DNA of 64,000 nt from Parus major (taxonomy: Eukaryota > Chordata > Aves > Passeriformes > Paridae): the NCBI RefSeq assembly GCF_001522545.3, contig NC_031769.1, positions 6,185,513 to 6,249,512 of the forward strand, in the 5' to 3' direction. Positions 42,337 to 57,300 of the stretch are shown here, piece after piece. Every line of letters starts with the position of its first letter. Position 1 is the first letter of the stretch. A model generated the notes under the pieces. It had not been told where the DNA came from. It ran no database searches and saw only the letters and a list, made by a program, of their open reading frames with translations. Made by a program: the position numbers and the translations under genes.

Positions 42337-45300
42337 AGCCAGTTTATAACCTGATTAATGGAAGGGAAGTTGCTCAATCACCATTAATATCCTGGTTATT
42401 ACCCACAACTGCTGCCTCTTACCTGCTAGGGACACCATGAAATTAATGGGAGGGAAGAAGATTGGAAAGAAGATGCAGCGCATATAAATCCATAAAACTG
42501 TAGGAAACAAGTTTCCCTTATCAAATCATGTTCTATACTCCTCAAAAAGCAAAATGAGAAGCTAAGGAAGCGGCCTGACCAGGCTAAGACATCCTAGAGG
42601 CTGAATGTGGAAACATCACGTGTCAGTTCAGAGAGCAAAGGAATGATTTTTCCACCCCATCTCATCTCTCAGAACAAGGAGAGATCCAAATACATTGAGA
42701 AGGATTCTCCAGAATCCTGGAGATTTAATATAATCTACAGTTTTCTGTACAAGCTCATGAACATTCTCTACAGAAAACCCCTTTCATTTAAATCATCAAT
42801 TTGGCATCAGGAAGGAAACATTAATGGTTTAAAAGAACTATGAAGCAGCACATGAAGATTAGGCTTTTAAATGGATTTACAGCATGAGGAGCAGATCACC
42901 AGCTTTACCTGTAAGTAGGCAGGAAAGGTTTCTTCAAGTTTATTTTTCTTTTTCCTGTAACGCTTTTTTATTTTCTCAGTACTCTCAGAAGCTGGGGCAG
43001 ACTCCTCAACTGGAGTGTCTGGCAGCTGCTCTGTCCAACCTACAAAGGAACATCCGGGCACAAATAAATAAAACACTCAGTATTTACCTCTAAATAAATA
43101 ATAAAACACTCAGTATTTAGCTCTAAAGGTACAGTGGCAGCACATCTGGCAACCTCTGGGTGCCTGGGTTACTGCACATCACCCCAGATACATTCCAAAG
43201 GTGGCTTTTATCCAGATGTGAACTGCCCTGACCACCCAGGCTCTGGCAGCAGGAAATGCCAGATGTGACACCAGCCACATCACTGTTCTACTTCCCAGGT
43301 ACACACAGACCTTTAACTTCTGTATCCCCAGGCAACCTAAGAATTCACTAATTTGATGCAAATTATAGGTGCCATTCAAGCAGATATTTGAAAAGACAAT
43401 TCCACTGCAGAAGTATCTCCAGAGTGATACTGGAGACTTAATACCCTACTTTTTCTCAAATTAGAATTAAAAAACTTATTTTTTTTAAATTTGAGAAAGA
43501 ACTATCATATAAATAATGAACAACCTAGAAAAATAAATCTATAAAGGAGCCCTTCAAGAGAAATTACACATTTATTCAGCTGTCATATTTCAAAGTGGCA
43601 CTGCTTTTTCTAATAAACACAAAAGCACACAGTGCTCATCAATCATTCAGTATTTTATTACAGCAGAGCAAGAAAAACACTGCAGGTAATGCAGAACTTT
43701 TCAAGCCCTGCTTCTTCTGTCTTGCCAAAGCAAATTACATGGAGTTAAGGACTCTGGCAAGTTATTTAAGAAACCATATTATCATGGTAATAAAATCAGC
43801 TCTGCTTTGTACTGCAGTGATCTCCTGTAGCTTATCCAGAGGACCATGAGTGGAATGAGGTTCACCAACACTGTGACCTCTGCACTGCCTGAGAGGGAGA
43901 TATTACAGAGAAAAGGAGTGGATATGACAAGGGGGCAAAAAATCCTGGTAAGGCTGATGAGTATTGGCCATTGAGAAGCAGGCTCTTGGCAAGCTATGAT
44001 CTGTATTTTTCTCAACTAGCAATTGTGCCTGAGGAGACAAAAAGAAGCTCCAACTTTCAATTGAGAAGTACTTGTTGAAGAATACTCCTTTTTAACAATA
44101 TGCATTGTAGTGTTACCCAGAATGAGAATTAGCTTTTTAGCCAATTAAAAAAAAAATTTTACTTGAGGGAGCAAACCTCTATGGAAATAAAAATCTAACA
44201 CAAGATTTACAACACAACCTGAAGTAAAGCATTATGATACACTAATATATTATTTACAAAGCAGAAACACAGCTGTAGCACTAATATTAAAGAGAAAGCA
44301 AACACTATACCAAGATTGGGAACTTTTTCCTAAGATTTTGGAACTGAACTAAACATATTCCACATCTCCCCTGAATTGTACCTCAACATTCTCTAGATTA
44401 GTGTGAGCAACTCCAGATAGATGGAATAATTTAGTCTAATCACACACAACAAGAAAGATAAAAAGGCCCATGAATAATCTGACTTCTTGTCAGATGTCCA
44501 GTCTACTGAGAACTGCAGTGTCAGAAGCAAGAAAATGGCTCTGCCATGGGAAAAGACACCCAACAAAGTCAAGGATTCCCCAGCCCTGGAAAAGGCAACA
44601 CTGATGGGGAAATATGATAAACAAATATAAAGTATTCCTGTATTAAAAATTACTATGAATGATTTTTTAAAAATAATCTGACGTAACACTAAACACAAGG
44701 CCAGCTTATGAAACTCTCAGATATCCAATATCTGGTTAAAAAAAAAAAAGGAATTATTTCTTCATGCAACAATAACATATCACTAAACTCTCTAATGAAG
44801 GATTGTCCAGAGCATAAACAGCTATATAAAAATTAATTAGACACACTCATGGAATATGGAACACTGCTGAATATTAAAACTCATGGTCCAAAAGACACCC
44901 CTGGACCAGAGCTACATCTGGAGAAAGGTGTATCAGAAAGAGGATTGCTCTAAATCCAACTTAGTAATAATAACAATTCATTTTATATCCTGTAACAGCC
45001 TGCAATTCATTGTTTCAGTTTCTTTGTACGTCATGGGCTCTGCTGAAATTTATCTATGCAGGAATGGGTATTTTAAGTTTAATTAATAAAGCCATCATGA
45101 CAAACACACATGTTGGTGAGTTGTACTGCTTTTACTGCATTAAGCATGAACAAGTATTAACCACCAAATTCCTGCACTTACCTTCATCTCTGCCAGGCAA
45201 CTGTTCAGAAACAGACCCAGAAGAATCCTTCCTGGAGAGAGATCTTTTTGTCTTCCCCTGCCCCGTACGACTTCTCTGACGTACCATAAATCCACCAATA

Positions 45301-48300
45301 CCTGAACAAGGAAGAAAAAAGTCAATGTATTGAATAGAAACTGTGTTTCATAGTATGAAAGAGAGCCAAAATTACTCTGCAGGTCAAGGAGACTGCTGCA
45401 TCAAGATGTCTAAGGATGAATTTGTGCTACTTGAAGAGTTTTCATCTGGAGTTTTATGGAACATTTCTGAATTTTTATGTCTCAGTGGGTATACATGTAA
45501 TGAAATATGATTAGAATTTCAGGACTGTAGAACATCCACAAGAAGTTCAAATCACCAAACCTGGCAACTTTCAGATGTTGGTCTTCCCCTCCCTTGGGGC
45601 AAACTGATGAGTTGCTGGAATTAGCTGTCAATCTACCAAATGAAACCTATTACAGAACCTCAAAGGACCACTAAAAATCCACTGCAAATTGCTCTAGAGA
45701 GCCCACCACTCCAAATGATGCTACTAGAGAAGGATGTATCCCAAATAAAAAGATAATTAATCAACATCATAGTGCCTGGAAACTCCTGAATCCTTCACTA
45801 GAGACTGCAGAGTTCCTGATCCTCTGCAGTTGGTGTGTATGTATCTAAATGTATCAGACACAGATCTGTGTCATTTTCCAAAGGAATTGTTGGCTGCAGA
45901 AAACTAATGGATGACTAATGGATGTATTCTAAGTGGATATAGCTCAACTGTTTGTGCACCCAAGACATATAGTTAATTAATTCAGTCACGATAATTAAGA
46001 GTCAACTGCACAAAGAAATTAAATAAATTAATTCATCCAATAACTGAATTCATTAAAATTCACCTGTCAGAAGTAACCTGCAAATAGCGGGTAAACTACT
46101 CCTCTAAAATATTTCAGAAAACAAGTTAAATAACTGCAAAAAATTCTCTGAAGTTCACATATATATGTGTTCATATATGTATACATACACACATAAAAAC
46201 TCTCCTCCAATTGTAGAAAGACAGCACAATTTCCTATCAAGTTAAGAATCAATACAAGGCACAGATCTCTTATACACATCTAGACACACATAAAAACTCT
46301 CCTCCAATTGTAGAAAGACAGCACAATTTCCTATCAAGTTAAGAATCAATACAAGGCACAGATCTGAACAACCACAAGTAATTGACAAGCACACTAAGAA
46401 CAAGTGCACTGCTGAGCACCAACCTTTGGAAATGTGTTTTGGCAAGAAGAAAAAAAGGAAACTTTAAATAGAATCGGGATAAAAATCTACAGTCAACAAT
46501 AAGCAGTAGAATACTTCAGAATTTCATAGTGTTTTCTAATTTTTTTTGTAATTATACAGAAAAGAAAATGAACAATGGACACATAATGATATAAGTTACT
46601 TTATCCTACCAGGTCTGTAAGGTTTTCGCTTCCTTTTTTTAATCCCATCAGCTCCTTCAGCCACTTTGGTATCATCATCCACAGCTTCTCGTTCTGGGCT
46701 GGAATCTGATTTTCCATCACAATCCATAAGGTCGCCTTCTGCAAAAAAGAGGCAATGGTAACTTTAAGAAAAGGGACAGAGAATTATTTTTTCCCACAAT
46801 TTCCACATCTGTTTATGAGAAATTGGGTGAGAATGACAGATTTTTCAAAAGGGTGACAGATAATCATAATCCCTGGACATTTTTGGGAAACCCATCCTAT
46901 CTATGTACACATTTCCTGTGAGATGGTGTTTAGACAAAACCAGCAAATAAATACTATAACTAGTATATGTAAATCAGAGAAAGTTTTTGGTACTTCCTTC
47001 TGAAGCCTGTGCCAAGTGTCTGAGCAATCTCTAGCTATTCCATCAAGGAAGATGGATCCAATTTACCAAGATAAACTTCCTTTTCTTCACTGTCCTCCTC
47101 TTTCTCTGACAGGGCTTTTATTTTATTGAGAAAATACTTAAAAACTGCAGCCTGCACTTGGGAGGTGAAGTGCAATGACTTTTTGTGTAGTGGGTTCATA
47201 ACTTGAAGCTGTGTGACTGACTGCAAGCGGACTGATATATGAAGAGGAATTTGATTTATATAATACAAAATTCAGCCCAAAGGAATTACTCAAGCTTGAA
47301 GATGCAAACTATAATTCAAAGTTAAGAGTTTATATTCTGTGGGAAAGCAGGGTAGAAACAGATATAAAGTATGTTGACATTAAAAACCCTCTGGTGTTGA
47401 ATAGAGAGGGAACTAATTCTTCCCGATATCCCCAAAAAGACCTTGCATCTTCATTTTATTATAAACCACCTGAAATGTTAAATATACTCTCACCCCAGAA
47501 AATATACTGGAATTCTCATGTTCTGCTTTGGATATAGGTGTGTAATTCTAGATGGAGTAAAACCCCATGCAGTTGTAAGAAAGAGAAATGTTGTTACAAC
47601 GAAGCTGGACTCTTTCACACCACTTCTGCTGTGGTAGAGCTGCAACCCTCACTCTTCCCAAGCTAGGTGATGGCCCAGACTTTCCCACTGATAAAGACCT
47701 CACTGAGCTCTTCCAACAAAGCCAGTGGATGGCAAAGGCCACCAAGTTGAAGCTCCCAAAGAAAGCTCAAGTTTCAAGTGGACTCTAGAATGTAGAAGAC
47801 CCAATGAAAGCTGAACCTGATGCAAACCAACAGATGAGACGGTAACAAAATTCCACGAGCTCACTTTTCTCAGATAAAGCCTCTTTTTTTTCCACCTGGA
47901 ACGTCAAGAGTCAAAATTAGGTTTTTTCCCTTTTTCCCTGGGGTTACTACAGTGTGTTACTTCAACCAAAGCCATGGCACAGCTTTATTCATCCTGATGC
48001 TCACACAAAAATTCCAGATGTTCAGAGACAGATCCCCTCTGCAGAGTAGAGCCCTACACACCTGGAGCTTCAAGGAAATCCAGCTCTTCTCCCATGTACT
48101 CACTGTGCTGTTACCATCACACACATCAATGTGCTTTAACCCTCAAAAAGGTAACAAAAGGTGATCAGAACTGAAACTGAAGTTGTGTACACTCTGGCTC
48201 TCCCTTTCATACCCTGCTATCGCATCTACATATCCTGTTACCTACCTGAAAAGAACTACCACCTATAGAGGCCAACAAGCAGGTAATGAAATCAGTCATA

Positions 48301-51300
48301 TAGAAAACAGGCACACATTTTTAAAAGTAAAGATTATTAACCACTGAAGGAGAACAAAGGAAGTGACTAGCTGCCTCCAAATTCAAAAGCATTGTTTGCT
48401 TTCAAAAACCTAGCTGATGGAGAACATGAAAATATGAGATGAAATTTCAGAGTCCATGTAATGCTAGGATAATGTATCAAATCCTTTTAATACTGAAAGA
48501 AATGAAAGAGAAACAAACTGTTTAAAAGGTTATAAGGAAATAAAAGGAAGCTATTTTTAGAAAATAATAGTTCTAGTCAGCAACAGAGGGTAAGAATGTA
48601 CTCATCAAATAGTAACAATACTTCTATCAACAAGTTAACACTGAAACTTCACTGATGGCTGAACTACCCAGTTATCTCAAGTACACTGTAGCTAAAATAA
48701 GCTTCTTATGACATTTAATCTGATTAACAAAGCAGTGTTGCATTAACAGAATTGTGGGGAGGTGGGGTGCCTCAGCTGCTCTCCAAAGACACACCCACAT
48801 GACCGATGCACTGACTTTCTCACCTGCCAGGGGAAGAAGCCTTGCCCCAGGCCACGGATTAACACCTGTTGTGCCATAACCCCTCTCAGGATGCACAGCC
48901 ACACCACAGCAAGGACAACGGTGCTGCACCACTCAAATGTCAGCCCAGATCACTGACTCATGTCAGCTCACCTTGTTTCTTGCAGAAAATACCCTCAGCA
49001 AAGAACTACTTCACTTTCCCACCTGATTTTAATACCAGCTTCTCAGAGATACAGATGTTGCTTTGCTGAGCCAACACTTTCAAACAGTTTGCACTGAATT
49101 TGAGTACACTTGCACTCAGCGAGTGCACAATGTTTCCCACAGGTAACCCAAAGATCAGACAAAAAAATCTTCTCCTATTTCCAGTGCTGGCAGCCCTAAA
49201 AGGTCAGTTTCCTACAGGATGGATGACCCATAAACAGAACACAGAAAAATCCTGAAACGGACAACAATGAGCCATGACTACTATTCAAGAAATTTCCATG
49301 AAACATTCTGTACAGAACACAGGAGTATCAGTGTAATAAAAACTCCCAGGGATATCTGCAGTACACACAGGTACTGCAACACTCCACGCTAAAAGACATG
49401 CCAAAAGTAGACTGCTACCTCTACTGTCATCCATCTCCCCATCTCTTGAGTGTTCTGACTGGGCATCTGGGGGTGTCTGAAGCACAGCCACACTGTTCTG
49501 ATTTATAATCTTCAGTTTAAGCTTTGGTTTCGTCCGTTTTCTTCTCGGCACTGTAACAGTGAGGCTCTGTAACTGAGACATGCCGGATTCTGTCAAGCAG
49601 ACTCCATCCTGGGTGTATGTCTTCGGTGGGTCTATAAAAGTTGAATGAATCATAACAGCAATATAAAACTCTTTTAATTTACAAGTCTTAGATTTTTTTA
49701 GGAATAGCACTTACAAGAGTTAATAATCCACATGTACGGAGCTGACCAGTGAGTGAAGAAATTGGTATAAATAAACCAGAGGTATCTGACACTGTCTTAC
49801 ACATTACAATTACAGCTTTATGATTTAGAGTCTGATGTCAAATCCAGCAATAATCCATTACATTGCTACGAAACAACTTCTATCAAAGACTCATCAGCAA
49901 GAACAATTTAATTATGGAAACTGGTGCCTTACAGGATATTTCTGTATTACTGGCACCCACGGAAAACTGTGCAAGTCATACTCTGTGTCCCTGTTGCTTA
50001 TCAGCCAAGGCCCCCAGCCAGCCCTCAGCACTTTACCTTCAGCTTATTGATAACATCAAACCTCCAAGAACTCCTGGTAACTCACAGAAATTACCAGCCC
50101 TATCTTATAGGCAGATAAAAAACTTAAGTTGTATCAAGTGAACTGCTCAAGATCAAACTGGAAATTGTGGGTAGAACCCAAGTCTCCCAAGACCTGCAAG
50201 ACTGCTTCCTCCTCAAGCTGTTAAATGACAATTGAGTCCACAGATAAGCTCTAATATTCCTTAATTCACCATGCAGAAAGGCTCTGTCACCTGTGCTGGG
50301 GCCTTGCAAGTGGAAGCTTGGGAACTTTCAGGGAATTGCTAAATGACAAAGAGGCTGCAATGATGCTTCAGCTCTCTGGAGTCAATTAAATCATGATTTG
50401 ATAACACAGCTTTTGAAAACATACAAATATAATAGCATTTGTTCCATTTAACCAAAAACATTTCCTCATGTAACAATACAGCTGGTTCTGAACAAATTCT
50501 TCCCACTTGACTGCCTTCTTACACTGAACTTGAAAGGTGTGTGTTTCAAAAACATCTCACACTCTTTTTCAGATTGAGTATTTGAGGGGAGAACCTTCTC
50601 TCAGGTGTCAAATAGAAAAAAAACCTCTGATGTGATGGAAGCTGTCCCAACATGACGTTAGCTGCTGGGTGCTATCACTACAAAGACTGACTTGTGAGTA
50701 GGCTTGTCAGGATTATGAATTCCTAGCACACACCAGACAAATACAGGAAAGCTGCATCTTCCTAACAGCTCAAGCCTGTAAACATTTGTATACATGCTTG
50801 ACTCAGCCACACTGTGTTATCACCACTGATATTAAGGCAAGCAAGTAAGACTGCAATTCAAAGCATAATTTAAAGTAATTATTATAGTGCAGGTATGGCA
50901 GGCAAGAGAGAAGTAAGAAGAGAGAATGAGGAAAAAAAATGTAAAGCATGCTGTGGTAACTGAAGGATAGTTAATGCTGTGTGTCACAAAACCATAGGAA
51001 AAGGAATTTTTGTCTCATGTAAAAATATACCCTTAAAATATGCTAAATGATCAGATATTAAGCATTTCCATTCTTTACCTAGTTCTTTTGATTTTGAAAT
51101 AATCTGAGCTCCAACTGATGAATCACAACAGTCCAAAGAAGGCACTGAAAAATATAAGGAAAATAATTTCAACTTTTAAAAATGGTGACTTGATTTAAAT
51201 TGAAACGATAAATTTTCCTTCCAACAGTTCTGTTAAACTCCTAAATTTATACTTTCGTAATTATTTACTTGCACCTTTAAAAGAAAGTGCTTTTCATTGT

Positions 51301-54300
51301 CACAGATGTGACTACAAAAGAAGTCTTGATACAAACTGAAGTTCTCAAACTTCCTAAAGCCAAGAATGGCATTGGAACAGCACTGAACTCAATGGGAAAT
51401 GATCTACTGGGCCAAGGGCAAATGAATACACTGGAATTTGTGGGTTGGAAATCTCTACACTAGACATGATGTTCAGGTTTTGCTGTCCTGATCATTAAAA
51501 AGGTGAGGGTTTTGTGAAGTGAGTATTGATCAGAATTTCCCCAAGGAGGGGCCAGCACACTCCAAGAGCTTTGCACAGAAGATTCTCACTGTGTCTGTGC
51601 TGTCAGGCCTCTTAGAGAGCACTTGGAGAAGGCTGATGTATCTGAAAACAGATAACACAGGACCTGTTGAAGATAGACAGGGCAATTCTTATTTCAGACA
51701 AGAGTACTGATAAATGGAACAGCAGAAACTCAAAAACTACCCCTTGTGTGCTACAGGGCAGCAGTGGAAGAGTGTGACTTAAAAAATAATAATCAAAATG
51801 TTCTTCAATACAAGGCTACTTTTGCAGTGGGCAGAAATGCTCTACCCTTTTGCCTTAACTACATAACTGCAATCTTGCTTCACTCACCTATGATATGTAG
51901 ACTAAACTTTTAGTATTAGTAGTGACTTCACAGAGATTACGCAGACAGAGCAGTAAAGTGATAATGAGGAGCTTCTATCTCGCAAACACAAAACTAGAAT
52001 CAGAAAACCTGTTAGTCTGGCACAGTTAGCATTACCACAGAGGCAAGTTTATCCACACTTATTTTCCTGGTTTTGTTTGCTTTTTTGGTTTTTTTGCCTA
52101 GAAATCTTTTTCCTGTTGAATTTAGGACTCAAGGAGTAATTCTTTTGTGCCTGTCACACAAGATGAGACCCTTGAGGGAGAAGACCTGTGGGGTCCATGT
52201 GTCACATCAACCATGGCACGTGTGCTGCTGCTCCCACCTCACACACACCATGGGAGACAGGGCAAGACAAGGAAAAGCACAAAAGCTTCCAAGTAACATT
52301 TAAAATGAATATGAAACATACAGGATGCTATCTAGCATGTAAAAAAATTTAAGGAAACTGCAAGTCTGTCTTCAATAACTACAGGGCTTTGAAAGTTTTA
52401 TGTAATGTGCAACTAATGCACACAGTATAACCTACAGAAAATCAGTATTTCTTGCAATCAGTAAATGAAAGGAGCCTATGAGAACTACTGAAAAACTGAA
52501 CTCAACAATGGAGAGAGAAGACAAGAAAGAAAATAAATTGAAGATGACATTTTGAAAGAGACACGGAGCTGGAAAGAAACAAAGAATAGGGGACAAGCTG
52601 CAAAAGATACTCAAAACACTGAATTGAAACAACACAAAATAGGCAGATTATAAGAACTATTCAAAACGGAGTAAGACATCATCTGTTCATTTGATTTGCT
52701 ATAATTTACAAGATGGTTTTAAGACTGAAGTAGCAATTACTGAATTAGAATCTAAGGTAAACAAGAAATTCAGACAATTGTGGAACAGGAATTTGAAATA
52801 CTTCATTTAGAAATCAAACAACAGAAAGATCTTCTCATCCAGGTCAGATTGAACAATTTTAGCTTTGGAGACTGAATAGAGTTGAAATGCTCAAATAAAC
52901 AAGCTGATAGTGACAGAGGTGAGGCCTTCAGAGATCCACTCACAAAAACTGCATGAACAAACAGTGTTTGAAGACAGTATCAAACAGACTTGTAGAAAAA
53001 GAACTAATTAGTGTGCAGATTAAGCATTACAATCAATAAAATGCAAAGCAGAAAAGTGCAGCACTATTAGAGAAAGTCGATCCAAAGGGGGAAAATTAAA
53101 ACAGAAAAAAATAGTGCTTTCTGAGGCATTCAGCTGAATTTTAACCAAAACTGCTAAATTTATCAGCAAAAGGGTTTAAACATGCTGAATAATGTATAGC
53201 ATTTAGTAGCCTCAGCTGAAAGCAAATGATTGCACAGAATATAAGAAAAGAAAGTGGAGTTCATTTTTAAGGCTGTATTAGAAAAGATTCTATGAAAAAA
53301 TGAAACCAAAATATGGTAGAGTGGAATGGTTGATGAAGAAATACAGCACTAGCAGAACACCCTTTATTGGGTGCCTGCATAACTGTGTCAGTGATAATAC
53401 AAGGATTTTCTTGGTAAATACAATAACATAAGAACATTAGAGATGACACAGTAACTGTGCCAAATAATAAAAAAATTCAAAAGTTAACTTTTTAACACAT
53501 TAACATATTATATTGGATTTATATCTTGTATTTGTAAAGTACGTAGAATTAAATTTCAGAATGAAGAAAAATTTAGATCAGTTTAATGAAAATGATACAA
53601 CAGACACTGCCAGCTGTAATGTGTCTCACTGGCTGTACCAGGCACCCCTGGACAGGGGTAAGTGATACCAAATCCTCACTGCCTCCCCAAGTATGTTTTA
53701 CTTGAGCCCCAGGAGGAGTAAATGCACACAGGCACCTTCAGAAACTGCAATCAAATCAGTTCTAACTGGTTACAGAAAACCAGGCAGAGCTGGTCCTTCT
53801 GCATCCTGCAGAGAAACAAAAACAGCACCAAGGGAGGAGGAAGCTGGAGTGTGGATGAAGACAGGATGGGAGTGGATGAAATCTGCAGATAGGGGCATAT
53901 GACATATCAAGGGCAAATGACACAAAGGCAGAACTGATGAGTAGATGGCCAAAAACTGCTTGTCCAGGAGTGGATGTGGATGAGAGACACACACACCCCT
54001 CCCAAACATGCAGGAATTACAGCACAGGGGAAAAGCTGCTGCTACTTAATGCACCTACCTAGCATCTAGTCATGAGAATTTATAAATTTCTCTACAGGAC
54101 ACAGCAATATGCTGGAGAACATTTCTTATAACCTGAGACAGTACTAAAAGGAACCTGAAAAAGCTATGCTGGAGCAAATCTTACACCATTCTGGCTTTTA
54201 ACATTTATGTATGCTCAAGAAGAAAAACACTATCTTTTATTTCTGTTTCCTGAAGAAGACAACTTTTTAAGAATATCAGGTATGGTGAGACAGGGAAGAG

Positions 54301-57300
54301 CTCTTACAAATTTAAAGAAGTTTCCACTTTCTGAAAAAAGAAAAATGAAAGCTCCTTCTCAGTATCTACACACTAGAACCATTTGCTCTTCACCAAGGGT
54401 ACACCTGCAATGTTTTGCTTATTTATTAGGTTGAGGGGCTCTTGTTTCTTCTAAAAATAAAGTAGTTAAAAGCCCTGTAATAATATTTGCAACATATCTA
54501 TGATACATCAAATGGAAAGGGCAAGAACCATCCCAGTAAGAATCCCACAATATGATATATTTTTAGAAGCTTTCTACTGCTAACTACATTTACTTCTCTA
54601 AGTTTATCAAATGCTGATTCTTCTCACTTTGAAACAAAAAATTACAGAAAATTTTCAGAAGAGTTTTAGAAAAATTCATGAAAGACCGAAGCATTTCATA
54701 TAAAAATACATGCAGGTATTTCTATGAACATGCATCAAAGGACATATTCAGACATGCAACTGTGCAAATGTACATGTGTTAGAGAGGTCTTAATATTCAG
54801 TCAAAACAGGAAAGAGTAAGCAGATAAAATTCTCTTATAAGAAAGGTAAAAAAAAACCTGCAAAGAAAACTTGGAACTCCCAAGAGATTGGTTCCAATTC
54901 CTTGGAACCCAAACCTAAGCAGCACAACTTCACAGAGATGTGCAGGAAGGACTAATTCAGGGGCCAGCTTCTGCCTGGAAGTGAAATACCTCTTGTGAAA
55001 CTGTCCCATCTCACGTATCATGGGCTTTAATTATCTCTAAAAGGTAACTCTGCCAGCTCCAAAGAGAAAAGAAGTATTTCTCACTTGGAACTTTTTGCTC
55101 TAAGTACTCAAAGCTTATTATAAAAATAAACAAAAGTCTACATTATATCTGCAAGTTCTTGCTTTTTCCACTTAAAAAACCTCTTTCCTTTTGAATTTTT
55201 GAAAGCAGATCTTTAAAATGAAGTGACTTGCAAAAATACAGAAGCATTACTCATTCTTCTATTTGTGATAAAAATGGGTTACTTGGAAGTGTTCCAGCAA
55301 GGAGTATATAAACCTCCAAGGTCAGGTCAATAAGTTACAATTACTGCTGTGATGAGGACATGCCAATGTTAAGGCACATTAAATGCTCTATTGAACTTCT
55401 CTTGGCAGACTTCTCAAGCCTATGCGTCCCATCTTCGATCCTGACCAGTAAAACCAATCTTACTGACAACTTCTTGGTGGATACAAATTTTTCTTGAAAT
55501 ATTTGCTTACTTCTTGTACCTTCCTCTTACTGTTCTCTTGTGATACCCCAATGAAGGGGTAATATGAACACTTTCATGTGCTTATGCTAAAATGGGAAGA
55601 CGTGTCAATGTTAAAGGAACCGACTGAAACAGCAACTTCCCAGAGCTGACATGCAGGGAAAACAGACCTGGGCTATCACCCTTGCAGCAAGATTAAATAT
55701 AAGACTATAAATCATGTCACAGGCTAACCTAACTGCTGACAGGCCACTCACAGAGCATTAGCCAGCACCATCCCAGATACCCAGAACCAGATCCCACAAA
55801 TGTTCCTCAACTGCAGTAACCTCAGCTCCTCAAGTGCCACTGCTACACAACTGTGGTACAGACCAACAAGGCTGTCAGTGTCCATGTCCAGAGAAGTGCA
55901 AAGTTCATCAGAAGGAATTACACATTTTAGTTAATAAGGAAGTGATAACTCCCAAACAAAAAATATGGCCAATTCTTCTCAAGACTGCAGCTAGGGAGGG
56001 AAGCATTTGTCTTGAATACTGGGAGAGCTGAGGAAAAGGCATGAAGAAAACATGAGGGAGGAGGGGAGAAGTGCTTACACAGACTGCTGTTACAGCTACT
56101 GCTGTGTCAGACAGCCTCAAAGCATCAAAATACACAAACTTTTTGTGCTTAGAAATAGTTTTCAGATTCTTCTGCAGATGTAACTTTAGAGAACTGGGCT
56201 ATCTTCCTTCCACTTGACAAAGTGAGATGCCTTTGAGCCCTTCACTCCCTAATGCTCCTAGCAGTTTATCCCTATCTTCAATACCTCTACACAGATCTCC
56301 CATGAGGTTTCCTCTGGCCTAAAGCACTTGAGGGTGTGAAAAGAGCCTACAACACTTCCGCAAGAGCCCTTAAAATGAACACAAAAAAAATCTTACTTCT
56401 ACCACGAGCCAAACCTCCATCAGAGCACAGAACACATTCCCAAACCTATTTATTGCAGTGTGCAATCCTGCCATTGGTTTCGATCGTCTTCTTACCGTTC
56501 GTTGGTGGAATGTATGGCCTACAAATGGTACAGTCAAAACCCATATCAGCTATGTTTTCCACTTCCTCCTCTGTGTTTAAGTTCTGACAGATTGCATGCA
56601 TCCATCTAGAAATTAAGTGGGGGAAAAAATACAATTTAAAGGAAATAGATGGTGTTTTAGGAGACCCAAGTATCAGTCTATGGTCCAAGTAAATGGGAAA
56701 TAGTTGTTCAGTTTGAATTCTTTTAGGGAGAAACCACAGAATCAGGTTTTCCATATACAGCATCCCCTACAGTGGTGTGTGTTACACCCTGTATATGGAG
56801 CAGCAGATCAACTATTTCCCTCCACAGGAAGGAACTCTCTATAAAACAATCTCCCAAACATATTTTTGTATGATAATTTTCTCCCTATATTGCAATAATT
56901 TTAATTACTTTATACAATGCAATCTAGATTCAGCCTCACAACAATAGTCTTGTGAGGTAAATTAGTTTTGTTTTTACAGGGCAGGAGGGAAGAGGCCGAG
57001 AATGATTAATTAATTTGCCCAGAATCAGACAGTTAAATCTGTGGTACCAAGAATAAACTACTAAGAGACTTCTGAGACTCAGTAATCCAGTGTTCTTTAC
57101 CACATGACCATTTCCTTTATCTTTACACTTTTACTCTAGGGGACAAAAATTAAAATAAGATTTGAACAGGAAAAACATGTGAAATATTAGAAATCCTTAC
57201 CGATCACACTGTCTACACTGAATTATAAGCTCCTCATCCCTGTACATGCGGTAGCAGATTGGGCAGGTAGACAAACTTGCACAGGGAGCACACTGTGTGT

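Larger units (their letters stand above)
41238..42908 (-). other. KMT2C: KMT2C intron, 1.7 kb, with hairpin and (AT)n
   Basis: Holds the hairpin at 41350-41389 and the AT microsatellite at 42276-42332, both listed separately. Confidence 0.88.

Noticed and set aside
46284..46365. The 82-bp duplication as a natural tandem repeat or transposon target duplication
   Set aside because: The adapter-identical spacer exactly at the joint makes a technical origin more likely; target duplications are also much shorter.
47035..47268. 77-codon minus-strand open frame as an extra KMT2C exon
   Set aside because: The flanking exons 46610-46738 and 49419-49631 already join in phase to give the expected DDSREGDLMDCDG text, and no homology is recognised.
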